From assembly GCA_028408365.1 (NCBI GenBank), contig JAOOLD010000003.1, forward strand, positions 25,593 through 89,592: a stretch of DNA of 64,000 nt, read 5' to 3'. Of this stretch, positions 13,670 to 23,017 are shown piece after piece. Both the position numbers and the translations under genes were made by a program. The notes beneath the pieces are model-generated. The model did no database searches, was not told the origin of the DNA, and saw only the letters and a program-made list of their open reading frames with translations. The DNA comes from Bacteroidota bacterium. Lineage in GTDB: Bacteria; Bacteroidota; Bacteroidia; Flavobacteriales; BACL11. The stretch's first letter is position 1; each line of letters opens with the position of its first letter.

Positions 13670-15136
13670 TTAGAATTTCAGTCCAATACCCAGTACAATC
13701 CTGTGCCTATCTTTTTCAAGCTCTGCAGTTTCAGAAACTCCGTTAACTGCATATAAGTTGTAGTTTTGCTTTCCTTTGGAATTAATATAGCTTGCATCTA
13801 TGAAATAATTACCAATACTATATCCAATTCCTATTGAATTAGTAACCAAATTAAAATCTTCGTTGTCCTTGATAGGACTTCCATGCTCTGAATAACCAAA
13901 TCGGAGTGATAAATTGTTTGATTTATATTCACCACCAATTTTAATATTATTAGTTCTCACATAATTTGTTGACATAAAATCATTCTCTTCACTAAATCTT
14001 TCAATGTCTGATTGAAGGCTTATGAAGCTATAGTCAATTGTTTCATAATCAATGCTTAAAAGTAAGTTGTTAAGAGTAGAGGATGCACCTAATATAATTT
14101 TCCAGGGCGTTATTATGTCGTACTCAAAGAAACCATAAGGAGAAGACTCAGAACTACTCTCACCATTACTAAAGCTTGTTCTCATTGATGAATTAAATTC
14201 TTCTTGCATAGATATAAATGAGGGTGAATGTGCAGAAAGACCAACTCTAAAATTATTGTTGAGTCTGTAAATTGCTCCAGCTTTGATATTTATACCACTT
14301 CCAGAAACTATCAATGACCTATTTAAATCAAAAGCAGTTAAATCAGAAATTGTATCTGAAAAATTACTTTCACTATATAATGTTCTCTCGCTATATTCTA
14401 TTATGGGTATTCCCATGGTAACACCTAAATATAATTTGTCATCAATTGAAGTTGCAAGTGAGATAGGAACTTCTCCTGTGTAGCCAGAGGATTCTTTTTG
14501 GAGATACTGAAATTTTTCGGAAACACTATTTACATGAGATATATAGTTTCCGTTGTCATAGAAATAATAATTAGTTGATGTGTCAATCGAATTATCAGCT
14601 AAATCTATTACATCAGTCCAGAAAGCTAAATATTCGAGAAAAGGGTCTAGGTCATTTATCAAATATCCGTTTGCTCTTGACAAAAAGACATCAGCAAGTG
14701 AATTCTCGTTATTAGAGCTTGCAATATAAATCCTCTCATCAAAGCTAGCTGTTTGGTTCCAGCCAACACCAAAATTTATCCTTTTAACATTCAAATCACT
14801 TCTGGGATTTGATAAAACTATTCCAATATTTTCTGTTTGTGAATTTATTTGCCAATCTCTTTCCTTAATATCTCTAAAATCAGATGTTACAATATTTCTT
14901 CCAAATGAATTAGTATATGTAAACTCACTAAACTGGTACATTCCCAAACCAGCTGGATTATGACTTAGATTAGAAAAATCACCACCTAAAGATCCAAAGG
15001 CCCCACTCATTGAATTAAACTTTGATGTTCCAAAAGTGTTTTGACTTGAAAATTTGAGAGCATCATTTATATATTGTGAATATGAGAATGTAGCTGATAA
15101 TATTAAAAGTATTGTAAAGATTAATTTTTTAAACAT
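13670..15136 (-). CDS. Outer membrane porin, FadL/OmpP1-like
   Basis: 488-aa predicted outer membrane beta-barrel with signal peptide MFKKLIFTILLILSATFSYS. The N-terminal region FGSLGGDFSNLSHNPAGLG (about 47-65) is the conserved NPAG-type hatch signature of FadL-like transporters. Alternating aromatic strands run through the rest and the chain ends with a terminal aromatic (GIGLKF), as expected for BAM insertion. Known members import hydrophobic compounds; the substrate here is unknown. It lies 2 bases downstream of the Tyr-rich lipoprotein gene and is probably cotranscribed with it from the promoter near 15995. Confidence 0.82.
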   Translation of the reverse strand: MFKKLIFTILLILSATFSYSQYINDALKFSSQNTFGTSKFNSMSGAFGSLGGDFSNLSHNPAGLGMYQFSEFTYTNSFGRNIVTSDFRDIKERDWQINSQTENIGIVLSNPRSDLNVKRINFGVGWNQTASFDERIYIASSNNENSLADVFLSRANGYLINDLDPFLEYLAFWTDVIDLADNSIDTSTNYYFYDNGNYISHVNSVSEKFQYLQKESSGYTGEVPISLATSIDDKLYLGVTMGIPIIEYSERTLYSESNFSDTISDLTAFDLNRSLIVSGSGINIKAGAIYRLNNNFRVGLSAHSPSFISMQEEFNSSMRTSFSNGESSSESSPYGFFEYDIITPWKIILGASSTLNNLLLSIDYETIDYSFISLQSDIERFSEENDFMSTNYVRTNNIKIGGEYKSNNLSLRFGYSEHGSPIKDNEDFNLVTNSIGIGYSIGNYFIDASYINSKGKQNYNLYAVNGVSETAELEKDRHRIVLGIGLKF

Positions 15137-15138
15137 GT

Positions 15139-15969
15139 TTAAGGCTTTCTTTTTATTGTATTTCTGTTATAACTTTTGGTATTTGAACGATTAAAGTTAT
15201 TATTGGTCTTCGTTCTGAATGAGTTTTTATTGTTACTAGTTTTTTTGTTGTAATAATTGCTTTTTCTATTGGTAGATTTTTTTATTTCAGTTTTGTATTC
15301 CCTTTTGTCAAAATTTTTCGTTTTCGCTTGCTTAATAGTCCTTGTGTCAAAATTTTTGTTCTTTAAATTAACAGAATTGTATTTACTTGTTTTTGTTACG
15401 CTAGAGTTATTGTAAGTTCCGCTTAGTGAGTTTCTTTTGCCATAATAAAATCTTTTCCCACTTGAATTTGAAATAACAATATTTGGGTTGTGGTAACTGT
15501 GATTATAGTTCCAATATGAGCTGTAAAATGGGTCATAATAACCGTAATGAAAGGGATTATAGTATGAGTAATTATGATATGGAGAGTAATAGCCATAGCC
15601 ATATCCGATAGACATACCAAAATTATAAGAATAGGGATCATAAAATGTATTCCATCTGTCATAGTAGAATGGATTAGAAGAAAAATATCTGTCATATAGA
15701 TAGGGTCTATAAAGCCCTCTACTAGAACGGTAATAATTATCAAAGTAATAATTGTTTATTGATACTTGAGAGGTGTCTTCATTGTAAATACTGTCAGCAC
15801 TGATGTAATTTTTGTCTTTTTCAACGCTTTTATAATTTGAAATAATTTCATCATGTGAGCTAAATTCATCTGCATTAAGATAGTTAGGGTCATCAAAATG
15901 AGACATGTATAATGTGGAGCTACATGAAAAAAGAAGTGAAAGTGAAATTAGTGTAATAAATTTTGACAT
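15139..15969 (-). CDS. Tyr/Asn/Ser-rich low-complexity lipoprotein
   Basis: 276-aa protein with a lipoprotein signal (MSKFITLISLSLLFSCSS, lipidation Cys at 16). After a short acidic stretch there is a strongly Tyr-rich low-complexity section (about residues 78-165, repeated YGYYSPY, NPFHYGYYDPF and similar). A Lys/Asn/Ser-rich basic tail (about 180-276) follows. No enzyme motif is visible. I recall similar Tyr-rich proteins, sometimes mislabelled vitellogenin-like, beside a FadL-like porin and proS in other Flavobacteria, which suggests conserved context. It is probably an outer-membrane or periplasmic surface component. The low-complexity region produces a long shadow reading frame that is not a gene. 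Confidence 0.7.
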   Translation of the reverse strand: MSKFITLISLSLLFSCSSTLYMSHFDDPNYLNADEFSSHDEIISNYKSVEKDKNYISADSIYNEDTSQVSINNYYFDNYYRSSRGLYRPYLYDRYFSSNPFYYDRWNTFYDPYSYNFGMSIGYGYGYYSPYHNYSYYNPFHYGYYDPFYSSYWNYNHSYHNPNIVISNSSGKRFYYGKRNSLSGTYNNSSVTKTSKYNSVNLKNKNFDTRTIKQAKTKNFDKREYKTEIKKSTNRKSNYYNKKTSNNKNSFRTKTNNNFNRSNTKSYNRNTIKRKP

Positions 15970-15994
15970 AGCTTAAATATTTATTGCTTACCTA

Positions 15995-16002
15995 CAAAGA
16001 TA
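15995..16002 (-). promoter_or_regulatory. Putative -7 box TATCTTTG
   Basis: Minus-strand TATCTTTG, 25 bases before the lipoprotein ATG at 15969; it would drive the lipoprotein-porin pair. It is back to back with the proS box at 16014. Confidence 0.5.
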
Positions 16003-16013
16003 GTTTAATTTGT

Positions 16014-16021
16014 TAATTTTG
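16014..16021 (+). promoter_or_regulatory. Putative -7 box TAATTTTG for proS
   Basis: Matches TAnnTTTG, 41 bases before the proS ATG at 16063. No -33 element at the standard spacing was recognised. Confidence 0.4.
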
Positions 16022-16062
16022 CTTCAACATGAAAACGCGATAGTTAAACAAAAATTGTTAAT

Positions 16063-17529
16063 ATGTCAAAGAAAATTACACCAAGAAATAAAGATTATTC
16101 TCAGTGGTATAATGACATAGTACAGCACGCTGAGCTCGCTGAAAGCTCAGCAGTTCGAGGATGTATGGTTATTAAACCATACGGATTTGCAATATGGGAA
16201 AAAATGCAGCAAGCACTTGATGTAATGTTTAAAGAAACAGGACACTCAAACGCATATTTCCCTTTGTTTATTCCAAAATCTTATTTCAATAAAGAGGCAG
16301 CACATGTTGAGGGCTTTGCTAAAGAATGTGCTGTTGTTACTCATTACAGACTCAAAAATGATAATGGGAATATTATAGTTGATTCTAATGCCAAGCTAGA
16401 AGAGGAACTCATTGTTAGACCAACCTCAGAAACAATAATTTGGGATACTTACAGAAAATGGATTCAATCTTATAGAGACTTACCTATTTTACTAAACCAA
16501 TGGGCCAATGTTGTTAGATGGGAAATGAGAACAAGGTTATTTCTCAGAACTGCAGAATTTCTATGGCAAGAAGGACACACCGCTCATGAAACCAAAGATG
16601 AAGCAATAGAAGAGTCCAAGTTAATGATTAATGTGTATGCTAAATTTGCAAAAGAATTCATGTCAATGCCTGTTATCATTGGAACTAAAACAGAAAATGA
16701 GAGATTCGCTGGTGCAATTGAAACATATTGCATCGAAGCTATGATGCAAGATGGTAAAGCATTACAAGCAGGTACATCACACTTTCTGGGACAAAACTTT
16801 TCAAAAGCGTTTGATGTTAAATTTGCTAACAAACAAGGAAAGTTAGATTATGTTTGGGCAACCTCTTGGGGAGTATCAACAAGGCTAATGGGTGCATTAA
16901 TAATGTCGCACTCTGATGATAAAGGTTTGGTTTTACCTCCCAAGTTGGCTCCATTTCAAGTTGTAATCATTCCAATTTATAAAGGAAAAGAAGAACTGGT
17001 TTTAATTGATGAGAAAGTCAATGATTTAATTCAAGAGCTAAAATCAAAAGGAATATCATATAAATATGACAATAGAGACACTCACAAACCGGGTTGGAAA
17101 TTTGCAGAGTACGAGCTGAAAGGTGTGCCAATTAGATTGTCAATTGGCAATAGGGATATAGATAATGATACAATTGAATTAGCAAGAAGAGATACATTAG
17201 AAAAAAAAATATACAAGTTTGACAGCATTTCTAATAAGATCACAAGATTATTAGATGAAATTCAAGATAATCTATATAACATTAATCTTAAAAGAATGAA
17301 AGACAATACTGTTGAGTGTGTAGATTTCGATGATTTCAGTTCAAAGATAAGTTCTGGCTTTTTTGTTAAAGCTTACTGGGACGGTACAACAGAAACTGAA
17401 AATAAGATTAAAGAAAAAACTAAAGCAACAATAAGATGTATTCCATTAGAAAAATCAAAAGTTATGGGTAAATGTATAATAACTGGCAAGCAATCTAAAG
17501 ATAAAGTCATATTTGCAAAATCATATTAA
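16063..17529 (+). CDS. proS: Prolyl-tRNA synthetase, archaeal/eukaryote-like (type 3) form
   Basis: Class II aminoacyl-tRNA synthetase charging tRNA(Pro), 488 aa. The length and the absence of the large editing insertion between motifs 2 and 3 place it in the archaeal/eukaryote-like type used by Bacteroidota. Motif 2 is visible in [20 protein letters not shown], and the substrate loop in QEGHTAH. An anticodon-binding domain starts near residue 305, and a C-terminal domain ends in Tyr (FAKSY), typical of this type. The next gene begins directly after its stop codon. Confidence 0.97.
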   Translation: MSKKITPRNKDYSQWYNDIVQHAELAESSAVRGCMVIKPYGFAIWEKMQQALDVMFKETGHSNAYFPLFIPKSYFNKEAAHVEGFAKECAVVTHYRLKNDNGNIIVDSNAKLEEELIVRPTSETIIWDTYRKWIQSYRDLPILLNQWANVVRWEMRTRLFLRTAEFLWQEGHTAHETKDEAIEESKLMINVYAKFAKEFMSMPVIIGTKTENERFAGAIETYCIEAMMQDGKALQAGTSHFLGQNFSKAFDVKFANKQGKLDYVWATSWGVSTRLMGALIMSHSDDKGLVLPPKLAPFQVVIIPIYKGKEELVLIDEKVNDLIQELKSKGISYKYDNRDTHKPGWKFAEYELKGVPIRLSIGNRDIDNDTIELARRDTLEKKIYKFDSISNKITRLLDEIQDNLYNINLKRMKDNTVECVDFDDFSSKISSGFFVKAYWDGTTETENKIKEKTKATIRCIPLEKSKVMGKCIITGKQSKDKVIFAKSY

Positions 17530-18192
17530 ATGAAGAGCGAGATAATTAATATTTTAAAAACAAAATCAAAAAATAAGCAGCTTGTTTATTCAAACACAAA
17601 AACTTTCTTTGAAAATCTTAAAGAAAAATTAATTCAAACGGAGAAATACTTAATAGATAGAGTATCAAGTTCAAATAAAGAAATCGAAATTAAATATTTA
17701 AGTAGTGGAAATTTTGAAGCTATGTTGCAATTGTCAGGAGAGACTCTTTTGTTCAATATGCATTCAAATGTATTTGATTTGCCTAAAAATCATGCTTTTA
17801 AAAATTCTGATTATTTAAAAAATGACTTAGAGAAATCTTTTTGTGGAATAATTAATATATATAATTTTCTTTCTGATTCATATAAATATAAAAGATTAAA
17901 TGATGAGGTTTATTTGATTGGCAGAATTTTTATTAATAAGGATAATAATTTTTTTGTTGAGGGCGAAAAACCAATTGGGTTTTTGTTTAGAGATTTTCCT
18001 AACCAAAATGTTACATCTGATTTGATTGAAAAAATTCTTTCTACATGCATACTTTATTGTTTAAATGATGATTTAATTGTTCCAGACTTTAATGATTATA
18101 AAATAATTAATGTTCATCATATCATGCAAATGAGCAATAATCAAAAATTAAAAACTGCAAAAAAACTAGGTTACAGATTGTCAGATGAATAA
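17530..18192 (+). CDS. Conserved hypothetical protein, 220 aa
   Basis: Starts at the ATG immediately after the proS stop with no spacer, so it is very likely cotranscribed and coupled. There is no signal peptide or membrane segment. The N-terminal 40 residues are Lys-rich and probably helical; the middle has an alternating beta pattern (IEIKYLSSGNFEAMLQLSGETLLFNM is one such stretch, read in parts). I cannot assign a domain or catalytic motif. Proteins of this kind beside proS are found in related Flavobacteria as far as I recall, but the function is unknown to me. Confidence 0.75.
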   Translation: MKSEIINILKTKSKNKQLVYSNTKTFFENLKEKLIQTEKYLIDRVSSSNKEIEIKYLSSGNFEAMLQLSGETLLFNMHSNVFDLPKNHAFKNSDYLKNDLEKSFCGIINIYNFLSDSYKYKRLNDEVYLIGRIFINKDNNFFVEGEKPIGFLFRDFPNQNVTSDLIEKILSTCILYCLNDDLIVPDFNDYKIINVHHIMQMSNNQKLKTAKKLGYRLSDE

Positions 18193-18205
18193 ATTTGTTT
18201 TTTTA

Positions 18206-18235
18206 TTGTCTTGTAATTAAAAAATCATAGTTTTG
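18206..18235 (+). promoter_or_regulatory. tRNA-Glu promoter: TTG-N19-TAGTTTTG
   Basis: A -33 TTG at 18206-18208 is followed after 19 bases by the -7 box TAGTTTTG at 18228-18235. This is the best full match to the Bacteroidota sigma-A promoter in the window. It lies 22 bases before the mature 5' end of tRNA-Glu and may also drive rpsT. Confidence 0.65.
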
Positions 18236-18257
18236 CAATCTGTTTGATAAAAGATTC

Positions 18258-18329
18258 GGCCCGGTCGTCTAGTGGTTAGGACGCCAGGTTTTCATCCTGG
18301 TAACCGGGGTTCGATTCCCCGTCGGGCTA
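18258..18329 (+). tRNA. tRNA-Glu (anticodon UUC)
   Basis: 72-nt cloverleaf. The acceptor stem GGCCCGG pairs with TCGGGCT (G-U at both ends), with discriminator A at 18329. The anticodon stem CCAGG/CCTGG encloses the loop TTTTCAT with anticodon TTC. The T arm is CGGGG-TTCGATT-CCCCG. No CCA is encoded. rpsT starts 14 bases downstream. Confidence 0.97.
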
Positions 18330-18343
18330 CAAAATAAAAAATT

Positions 18344-18604
18344 ATGGCTAATCATAAATCAGCAATAAAGAGAATTCGTCAAAACGAAAAAAGAAAAGTT
18401 AGCAACAAGTATCAGCATAAAACTGCAAGAAATGCTATCAAGAAGCTTCAAAATGATACTGATAAAAAATCTGTAAAAAAACTCTTCCCAAAAGTTGTTT
18501 CAATGATTGATAAGCTAACTAAAAATAACATTATACATAAAAATAAGGCCTCAAACCTTAAATCTAAGCTAAACAAACACTTTAACGTAGTCACAAAAAA
18601 ATAG
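18344..18604 (+). CDS. rpsT: 30S ribosomal protein S20
   Basis: 86-aa basic protein with the S20 N-terminus MANHKSAIKRIRQNEKRK and a helical Lys/Arg-rich body that binds the 5' domain of 16S rRNA early in 30S assembly. It lies 14 bases after tRNA-Glu and is probably read from the same promoter. The HAD-family gene follows 8 bases after its stop. Confidence 0.97.
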   Translation: MANHKSAIKRIRQNEKRKVSNKYQHKTARNAIKKLQNDTDKKSVKKLFPKVVSMIDKLTKNNIIHKNKASNLKSKLNKHFNVVTKK

Positions 18605-18612
18605 CATTTTAG

Positions 18613-19302
18613 GTGATTAAAAATATTTTTTTTGATCTTGACAGAACTTTATGGGATTTTGAAAAAAACTCCGAATTAGTTCTAGATGAAATCTTTTTTG
18701 AATTTAATCTCAAGGAAAAAATTGGTGCTCAAAAAGAAATATTCATAAATGAATATAAAAAAATCAATGAAACTTTATGGAATCAATATCGAATTGGAAA
18801 AATTAAAAAAGAGTTTTTGAGGTATAGTAGATTTAAGCAGACACTAGAGCTATTTAATTATTATAATAAAAATTTGTCAACAGAAATTTCTGATTATTAT
18901 GTTAAAGAGTGTCCAAAGAAAAAAAATCTTTTTCCCAATACAATTAAAATTTTAGATTATCTAAAAAATAAATACAATTTACATATCATAACAAATGGAT
19001 TTGAAGAAGTACAAATTATAAAATTAAAATCCTCAGGCTTATCAGATTATTTCGATCAGATTATTACATCAGAAAAAATTGGAGTAAAGAAACCTGATCC
19101 CAAAATTTTTAGTTTTGCGTTAACATCTGCAAAAGCAAATAAAGAAAACTCTATTATGATAGGTGATGATTTAAAAGTGGATATCTTGGGAGCAGAAAAT
19201 TTTGGAATCAGAGCAGTTTATTTTAATCCAAATATGAACATTCATAATGAAAAAATTAGTTTTGAGATAAAAAATCTTGATGAGTTAATTTCATTATTTT
19301 AA
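18613..19302 (+). CDS. HAD-superfamily hydrolase, YjjG-like noncanonical pyrimidine nucleotidase type
   Basis: 229-aa cytoplasmic phosphatase of the HAD superfamily with all four motifs: DLDRTLWD (Asp8 nucleophile, Asp10), ITNGF, KKPDPKIF (motif III Lys) and GDDLKVD. The Trp after the Thr of motif I (RTLWDF) and the overall length fit the YjjG nucleotidase subgroup, which removes phosphate from nucleotides. Substrate assignment is inferred. The start is a GTG at 18613, 8 bases after rpsT. Its last 47 bases overlap the 3' end of the convergent aroA. Confidence 0.85.
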   Translation: MIKNIFFDLDRTLWDFEKNSELVLDEIFFEFNLKEKIGAQKEIFINEYKKINETLWNQYRIGKIKKEFLRYSRFKQTLELFNYYNKNLSTEISDYYVKECPKKKNLFPNTIKILDYLKNKYNLHIITNGFEEVQIIKLKSSGLSDYFDQIITSEKIGVKKPDPKIFSFALTSAKANKENSIMIGDDLKVDILGAENFGIRAVYFNPNMNIHNEKISFEIKNLDELISLF

Positions 19303-20452
19303 AATCGGCTTTTTTCAAATCTTTCCAAAAATTTACATAAGATTTTTTGACAACATCTGGATTTTCGATTAGAACAAAGTCATTATTAATGGCTAATGCA
19401 GCAAAGCTCATTGCAACCCTGTGGTCATAAAAGGTAGAAATAATTTTTTTTTGTTTTATGTTTTTATATCCTATCTGAAAACTTAAAACTCGATCACTTT
19501 CTTTAAATTTTTGAGTTTCTATTCCATAAACTTTTGTCTTTAGATTGTGTTCTTCAATGAGAATCGATATTGGTAAAAAAATATCAGGAAAATCTTTGAT
19601 GTCTAAGCTATTCAATTCATTAAAATTCTTAATTTTTTTCATTAATATATCATTTCCTTTTTTAATCATTTTAACACCAAAATGTTCAGCAATTCTAAAA
19701 ACTATACTATCTCCTTGGAGTTCAGAGTAAGTTAATTTTTTAAGAAGAATTTCTGAATCTATCGCTAGTGAGCAAATAAGCATCCAAAAAGAAGAAGCAG
19801 ACCAATCTTTTTCAACTACAATGTCATAAGGAACAATTTTTTGTTTTTTGATGATTATTTTATCACTATCCCATTTGTACTTTAACCCAAATTTGGTCAT
19901 TAACTTTAGTGTCATCAAAATGTAAGATTTCGAAAAATGATTATTTCTTAAAGAAATTGAAAGTCCATTTTCCAATTTTGGCGCAATCATAATTAAAGAG
20001 GAAACATATTGAGAAGTCTTTGATAAATCAATTGTAATTTCATTTCCTATTAACTTTTTGCCAATGATTTGAACAGGAGCATACCCATATCTTTTCAGAA
20101 ACTTAATGTCAGCCCCAATATCTAATAGAGCATTAACAAGTTCAAGTATAGGTCTTTTTCTGATTCTTTCATTTCCATCTAATATTACCGTTCTACCAAC
20201 TTGAATAGAAAAGTATGATATTAAAAATCTTAAAGAAGCGCCAGAGTCCTCAACATCTAATTTTTTTTCTTGCGATTTTATTAAATTATTTAATCTAATA
20301 CTATCATTTGAGTCAGCTATTTGATCAATTATATATTTATGTTTATACAGGTTATATAAAATTATTAATCTGTTAGAAATACTTTTGGACATTGGAAGCT
20401 CAACTTCACAATTTACTGTTTTATTTCTTTGTGATATTTTATAAATCATCAA
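19256..20452 (-). CDS. aroA: 3-phosphoshikimate 1-carboxyvinyltransferase (EPSP synthase)
   Basis: Sixth step of the shikimate pathway, joining phosphoenolpyruvate to shikimate 3-phosphate; 398 aa. Conserved segments are SKSISNRLIIL (binding Lys/Ser), DSGASLRFL, SQYVSSLIM, DWSASSFWML and DHRVAMSFAAL. The chain is expected to end soon after FWKDLKKADF; here about 13 extra residues follow, and they are encoded antisense to the end of the HAD gene. The start overlaps aroB by 14 bases, so aroB-aroA are coupled and form the end of a long minus-strand run. Confidence 0.95.
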   Translation of the reverse strand: MMIYKISQRNKTVNCEVELPMSKSISNRLIILYNLYKHKYIIDQIADSNDSIRLNNLIKSQEKKLDVEDSGASLRFLISYFSIQVGRTVILDGNERIRKRPILELVNALLDIGADIKFLKRYGYAPVQIIGKKLIGNEITIDLSKTSQYVSSLIMIAPKLENGLSISLRNNHFSKSYILMTLKLMTKFGLKYKWDSDKIIIKKQKIVPYDIVVEKDWSASSFWMLICSLAIDSEILLKKLTYSELQGDSIVFRIAEHFGVKMIKKGNDILMKKIKNFNELNSLDIKDFPDIFLPISILIEEHNLKTKVYGIETQKFKESDRVLSFQIGYKNIKQKKIISTFYDHRVAMSFAALAINNDFVLIENPDVVKKSYVNFWKDLKKADFKIMKLTHQDFLSQN

Positions 20453-21428
20453 TGTTTATATAATTATTGAAATCGCACTTGCCAATTTCCTTTAAAATAG
20501 AAAAGTTAATAAGACTATTTTCATTTTTCTTATCATGCTTTAAATATTTAATTAAATGATTAATATCAACCTCCTCAATTTCGTTATAAATTGATTTCAT
20601 GTACTTAATTATTTCAATCTTTTTTCTTGTTCTAGAATATTTAAGCTCCATAATTATACCCATTGCAATTGCTTTTCCATGAGTAATTTTCTTTTTTTTG
20701 TTTAAGTAAAAACTTTCAATGGCATGACCAATTGTATGTCCAAAATTTAAGATTTTTCTTTGGCCCTTGTCAAATGGATCCTTTTCCACAATTTCCTTTT
20801 TAATGTTTAATGATTTAAATATTAGCTCATTAATATTATGATCTTTATAAAATTTGGAGCTCAGTATGGTCCAAAAATCAGAATCGTATATAAGCGCACT
20901 TTTAATAATTTCAACATAACCTGATAACCATTGATTTGTTTCTAATGTATTTAAAAAATTTGTGTCAATGTAAACAGAAATTGGATTTTTAAATGTGCCT
21001 ATTTGATTCTTAAAACCAAGAAAATTGATTCCATTTTTACCTCCAACAGATGCATCAACCATTGACAGTAACGTTGTTGGTATATTTAAAAAATCAATCC
21101 CTCTTTTGAAAGTAGAAGCGCAAAATCCTCCTACATCACAGATAACACCTCCGCCTAAATTGATTATTAGTGAATTTTTATTGTAATTATTTTGAGATAG
21201 AAAATTCCAAATATTTAGTACTGATGAAATATTTTTACTGATTTCAGAGGATTCAATTTCAATTATATCAAATTCACTTTTAATTTCTTTAAGAAAATAG
21301 TCTAAAATGTTATTTTTTTGGTTTTTATCTGTTAATAAACATATCTTTTTGTAAGAATCAAGTTGAACGTTTCTTAAGATATTTTCTCCAATAAAAATTT
21401 TATAATTTTCACAAATTATACTTTTCAT
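20439..21428 (-). CDS. aroB: 3-dehydroquinate synthase
   Basis: Second step of the shikimate pathway, an NAD- and metal-dependent cyclase converting DAHP to 3-dehydroquinate; 329 aa, slightly short for the family (about 350-360). Visible motifs are NLGGGVICDVGGF, the active-site segment DASVGGKNGINF, the metal-binding GHTIGHAIES and the HGKAIAMGI helix. It overlaps pafA upstream by 4 bases (ATGA) and aroA downstream by 14. Confidence 0.95.
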   Translation of the reverse strand: MKSIICENYKIFIGENILRNVQLDSYKKICLLTDKNQKNNILDYFLKEIKSEFDIIEIESSEISKNISSVLNIWNFLSQNNYNKNSLIINLGGGVICDVGGFCASTFKRGIDFLNIPTTLLSMVDASVGGKNGINFLGFKNQIGTFKNPISVYIDTNFLNTLETNQWLSGYVEIIKSALIYDSDFWTILSSKFYKDHNINELIFKSLNIKKEIVEKDPFDKGQRKILNFGHTIGHAIESFYLNKKKKITHGKAIAMGIIMELKYSRTRKKIEIIKYMKSIYNEIEEVDINHLIKYLKHDKKNENSLINFSILKEIGKCDFNNYINIDDL

Positions 21429-23017
21429 TCTGTTATTTCATATAAAGGATTACCAGTTGATCCGTTTGGGTGTGAAATTTTTAATATTTGAGCAATAGTT
21501 GGTGCAATATCTTTAACATTGGTTCTTCGGTCAGTGTGACCTTTTTCAATCTTACCCCCCCAAAAAAGTAATGGAACATGAGTGTCGTAGCTAAAGCATG
21601 AACCGTGAGTAGTACCTCCTTTTTTCCAACTAAAGTTAATCCAGCCTGGCTCAAGTGTATAAATTATATCACCAGATCTTTTACTATTAAATCCTTTTTG
21701 AATTAGAGAATTTGGGGCATCTAAATATTCATTCTCTTCAAGTTGCTTATAATAATATGTTTTTTTTATCGCTGGATGATAATCTATCAAATAGTCAACA
21801 GATATTTTTCTTATTTTTTCAACGACTTCATATCCCAAATTTTGCATAATAAAATCTCTGTTTAAAAAAATTTGATCATTTGATACATTAAGAATGAGTT
21901 CGTTGTCGCTGATATCTTTTGATTGTAGGTTTAATCTGTCTCTGAAATGTTCAGCTAAGTCTGACTTCAAGTTACGTGTTGAGAAGTAGCCCGATGGTAT
22001 TTTTTTAGATGCCAAAACATTTGGTTCAGAAACTACTCCATGGTCAGCTGTTAAAAAAATAAGTGAATTTTCTTTACCAATATACTTTTCAATGTAGTTG
22101 ATAATTTTTGCTATCTCCTTATCTAATTTATTGTATGTATCTTCAATTTCTGGTGAATGAGGTCCATATTTATGACCTATATAGTCTGTAGATGAAAAAC
22201 TTAATATTAAAAAGTCAGTTGATTCATTTTTACCTAATTCCTCTTGTTTCATTAATTCGATTGCTAAATCAGCCAAAATAGAATTTCCGTGAGGAGTTGA
22301 CTTTATAATTCCATTTCCATCAAAATTTGATAATGAATCTAAGTTATAATTAAATTTGTTGTCAAAACTCCAGTTCTTTGCTAAATATGATTTTGCAGAG
22401 TTCTTTGTTTGAAAATCAACAATCCATTTCGGTAGCTCACTCATGTAATAACTGCTTGATATCCATTCACCCTCTTTATTCATCCAATAGCAAGCATCAG
22501 CTGAGTGACCTGCAGAGAGAATGGCTCCTCTGTCTTTCAACGAAATACCAAAAACTTTTGAACTATCATCAAATAATTTTATTTGATCTCCAATAGTAGA
22601 AGTAAGTAAATGTTTAGGAGACATTTGTCCGTCTCTTGAAATTATGTCAAATTTATAGTCACAATTACAGATTGTATGCATTTCTCCATCTCCAGCGCAG
22701 TATATATTTTCTTTGCTGTATCTGTCAAACCAATTATTTGCTATTATTCCATGATTTGAAGGTGTTGTGCCAGTGGCAATAGTTGCATGTCCAGGGCCAG
22801 TATATGTAGGCATAAATGAAAAGTGAGTATTTCTAAAAAAATACCCTTCGTTTACTAAAGTTTTAAATCCGTTATTATTAAAGTTTCCCCAAAATCTGAA
22901 TACATAGTCATATCTCATTTGATCGACAACTATACCGACAACCAGATTTTTTTTCTCTTGAGAAAATGAATAAAAAAACTGTAGGTTTATTATAATGATT
23001 AATAAAGTTTTTTTCAT
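21425..23017 (-). CDS. pafA: PafA-type alkaline phosphatase (nucleotide pyrophosphatase/phosphodiesterase superfamily)
   Basis: Exported phosphomonoesterase of 530 aa with signal peptide MKKTLLIIIINLQFFYSFSQ. Features of the PafA group: metal ligand Asp32 in VDQMRYD, the Thr nucleophile in PTYTGPGHAT (Thr73), the KDR substrate clamp in SLKDRGAILSAGHSAD, TADHGVVSEP (Asp-His metal ligands) and the late His in GGTTHGS. Known PafA enzymes release phosphate from organic monophosphates in the periplasm of Bacteroidota and work without phosphate-starvation control in some species. Its ATG overlaps the stop of the 48-aa membrane protein (ATGA) and its stop overlaps aroB. Confidence 0.92.
   Translation of the reverse strand: MKKTLLIIIINLQFFYSFSQEKKNLVVGIVVDQMRYDYVFRFWGNFNNNGFKTLVNEGYFFRNTHFSFMPTYTGPGHATIATGTTPSNHGIIANNWFDRYSKENIYCAGDGEMHTICNCDYKFDIISRDGQMSPKHLLTSTIGDQIKLFDDSSKVFGISLKDRGAILSAGHSADACYWMNKEGEWISSSYYMSELPKWIVDFQTKNSAKSYLAKNWSFDNKFNYNLDSLSNFDGNGIIKSTPHGNSILADLAIELMKQEELGKNESTDFLILSFSSTDYIGHKYGPHSPEIEDTYNKLDKEIAKIINYIEKYIGKENSLIFLTADHGVVSEPNVLASKKIPSGYFSTRNLKSDLAEHFRDRLNLQSKDISDNELILNVSNDQIFLNRDFIMQNLGYEVVEKIRKISVDYLIDYHPAIKKTYYYKQLEENEYLDAPNSLIQKGFNSKRSGDIIYTLEPGWINFSWKKGGTTHGSCFSYDTHVPLLFWGGKIEKGHTDRRTNVKDIAPTIAQILKISHPNGSTGNPLYEITE

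Noticed and set aside
15423..15743. 106-codon minus-strand frame rich in Ile/Met/Thr
   Set aside because: It is the shifted frame of the Tyr-rich low-complexity region and has no independent support.
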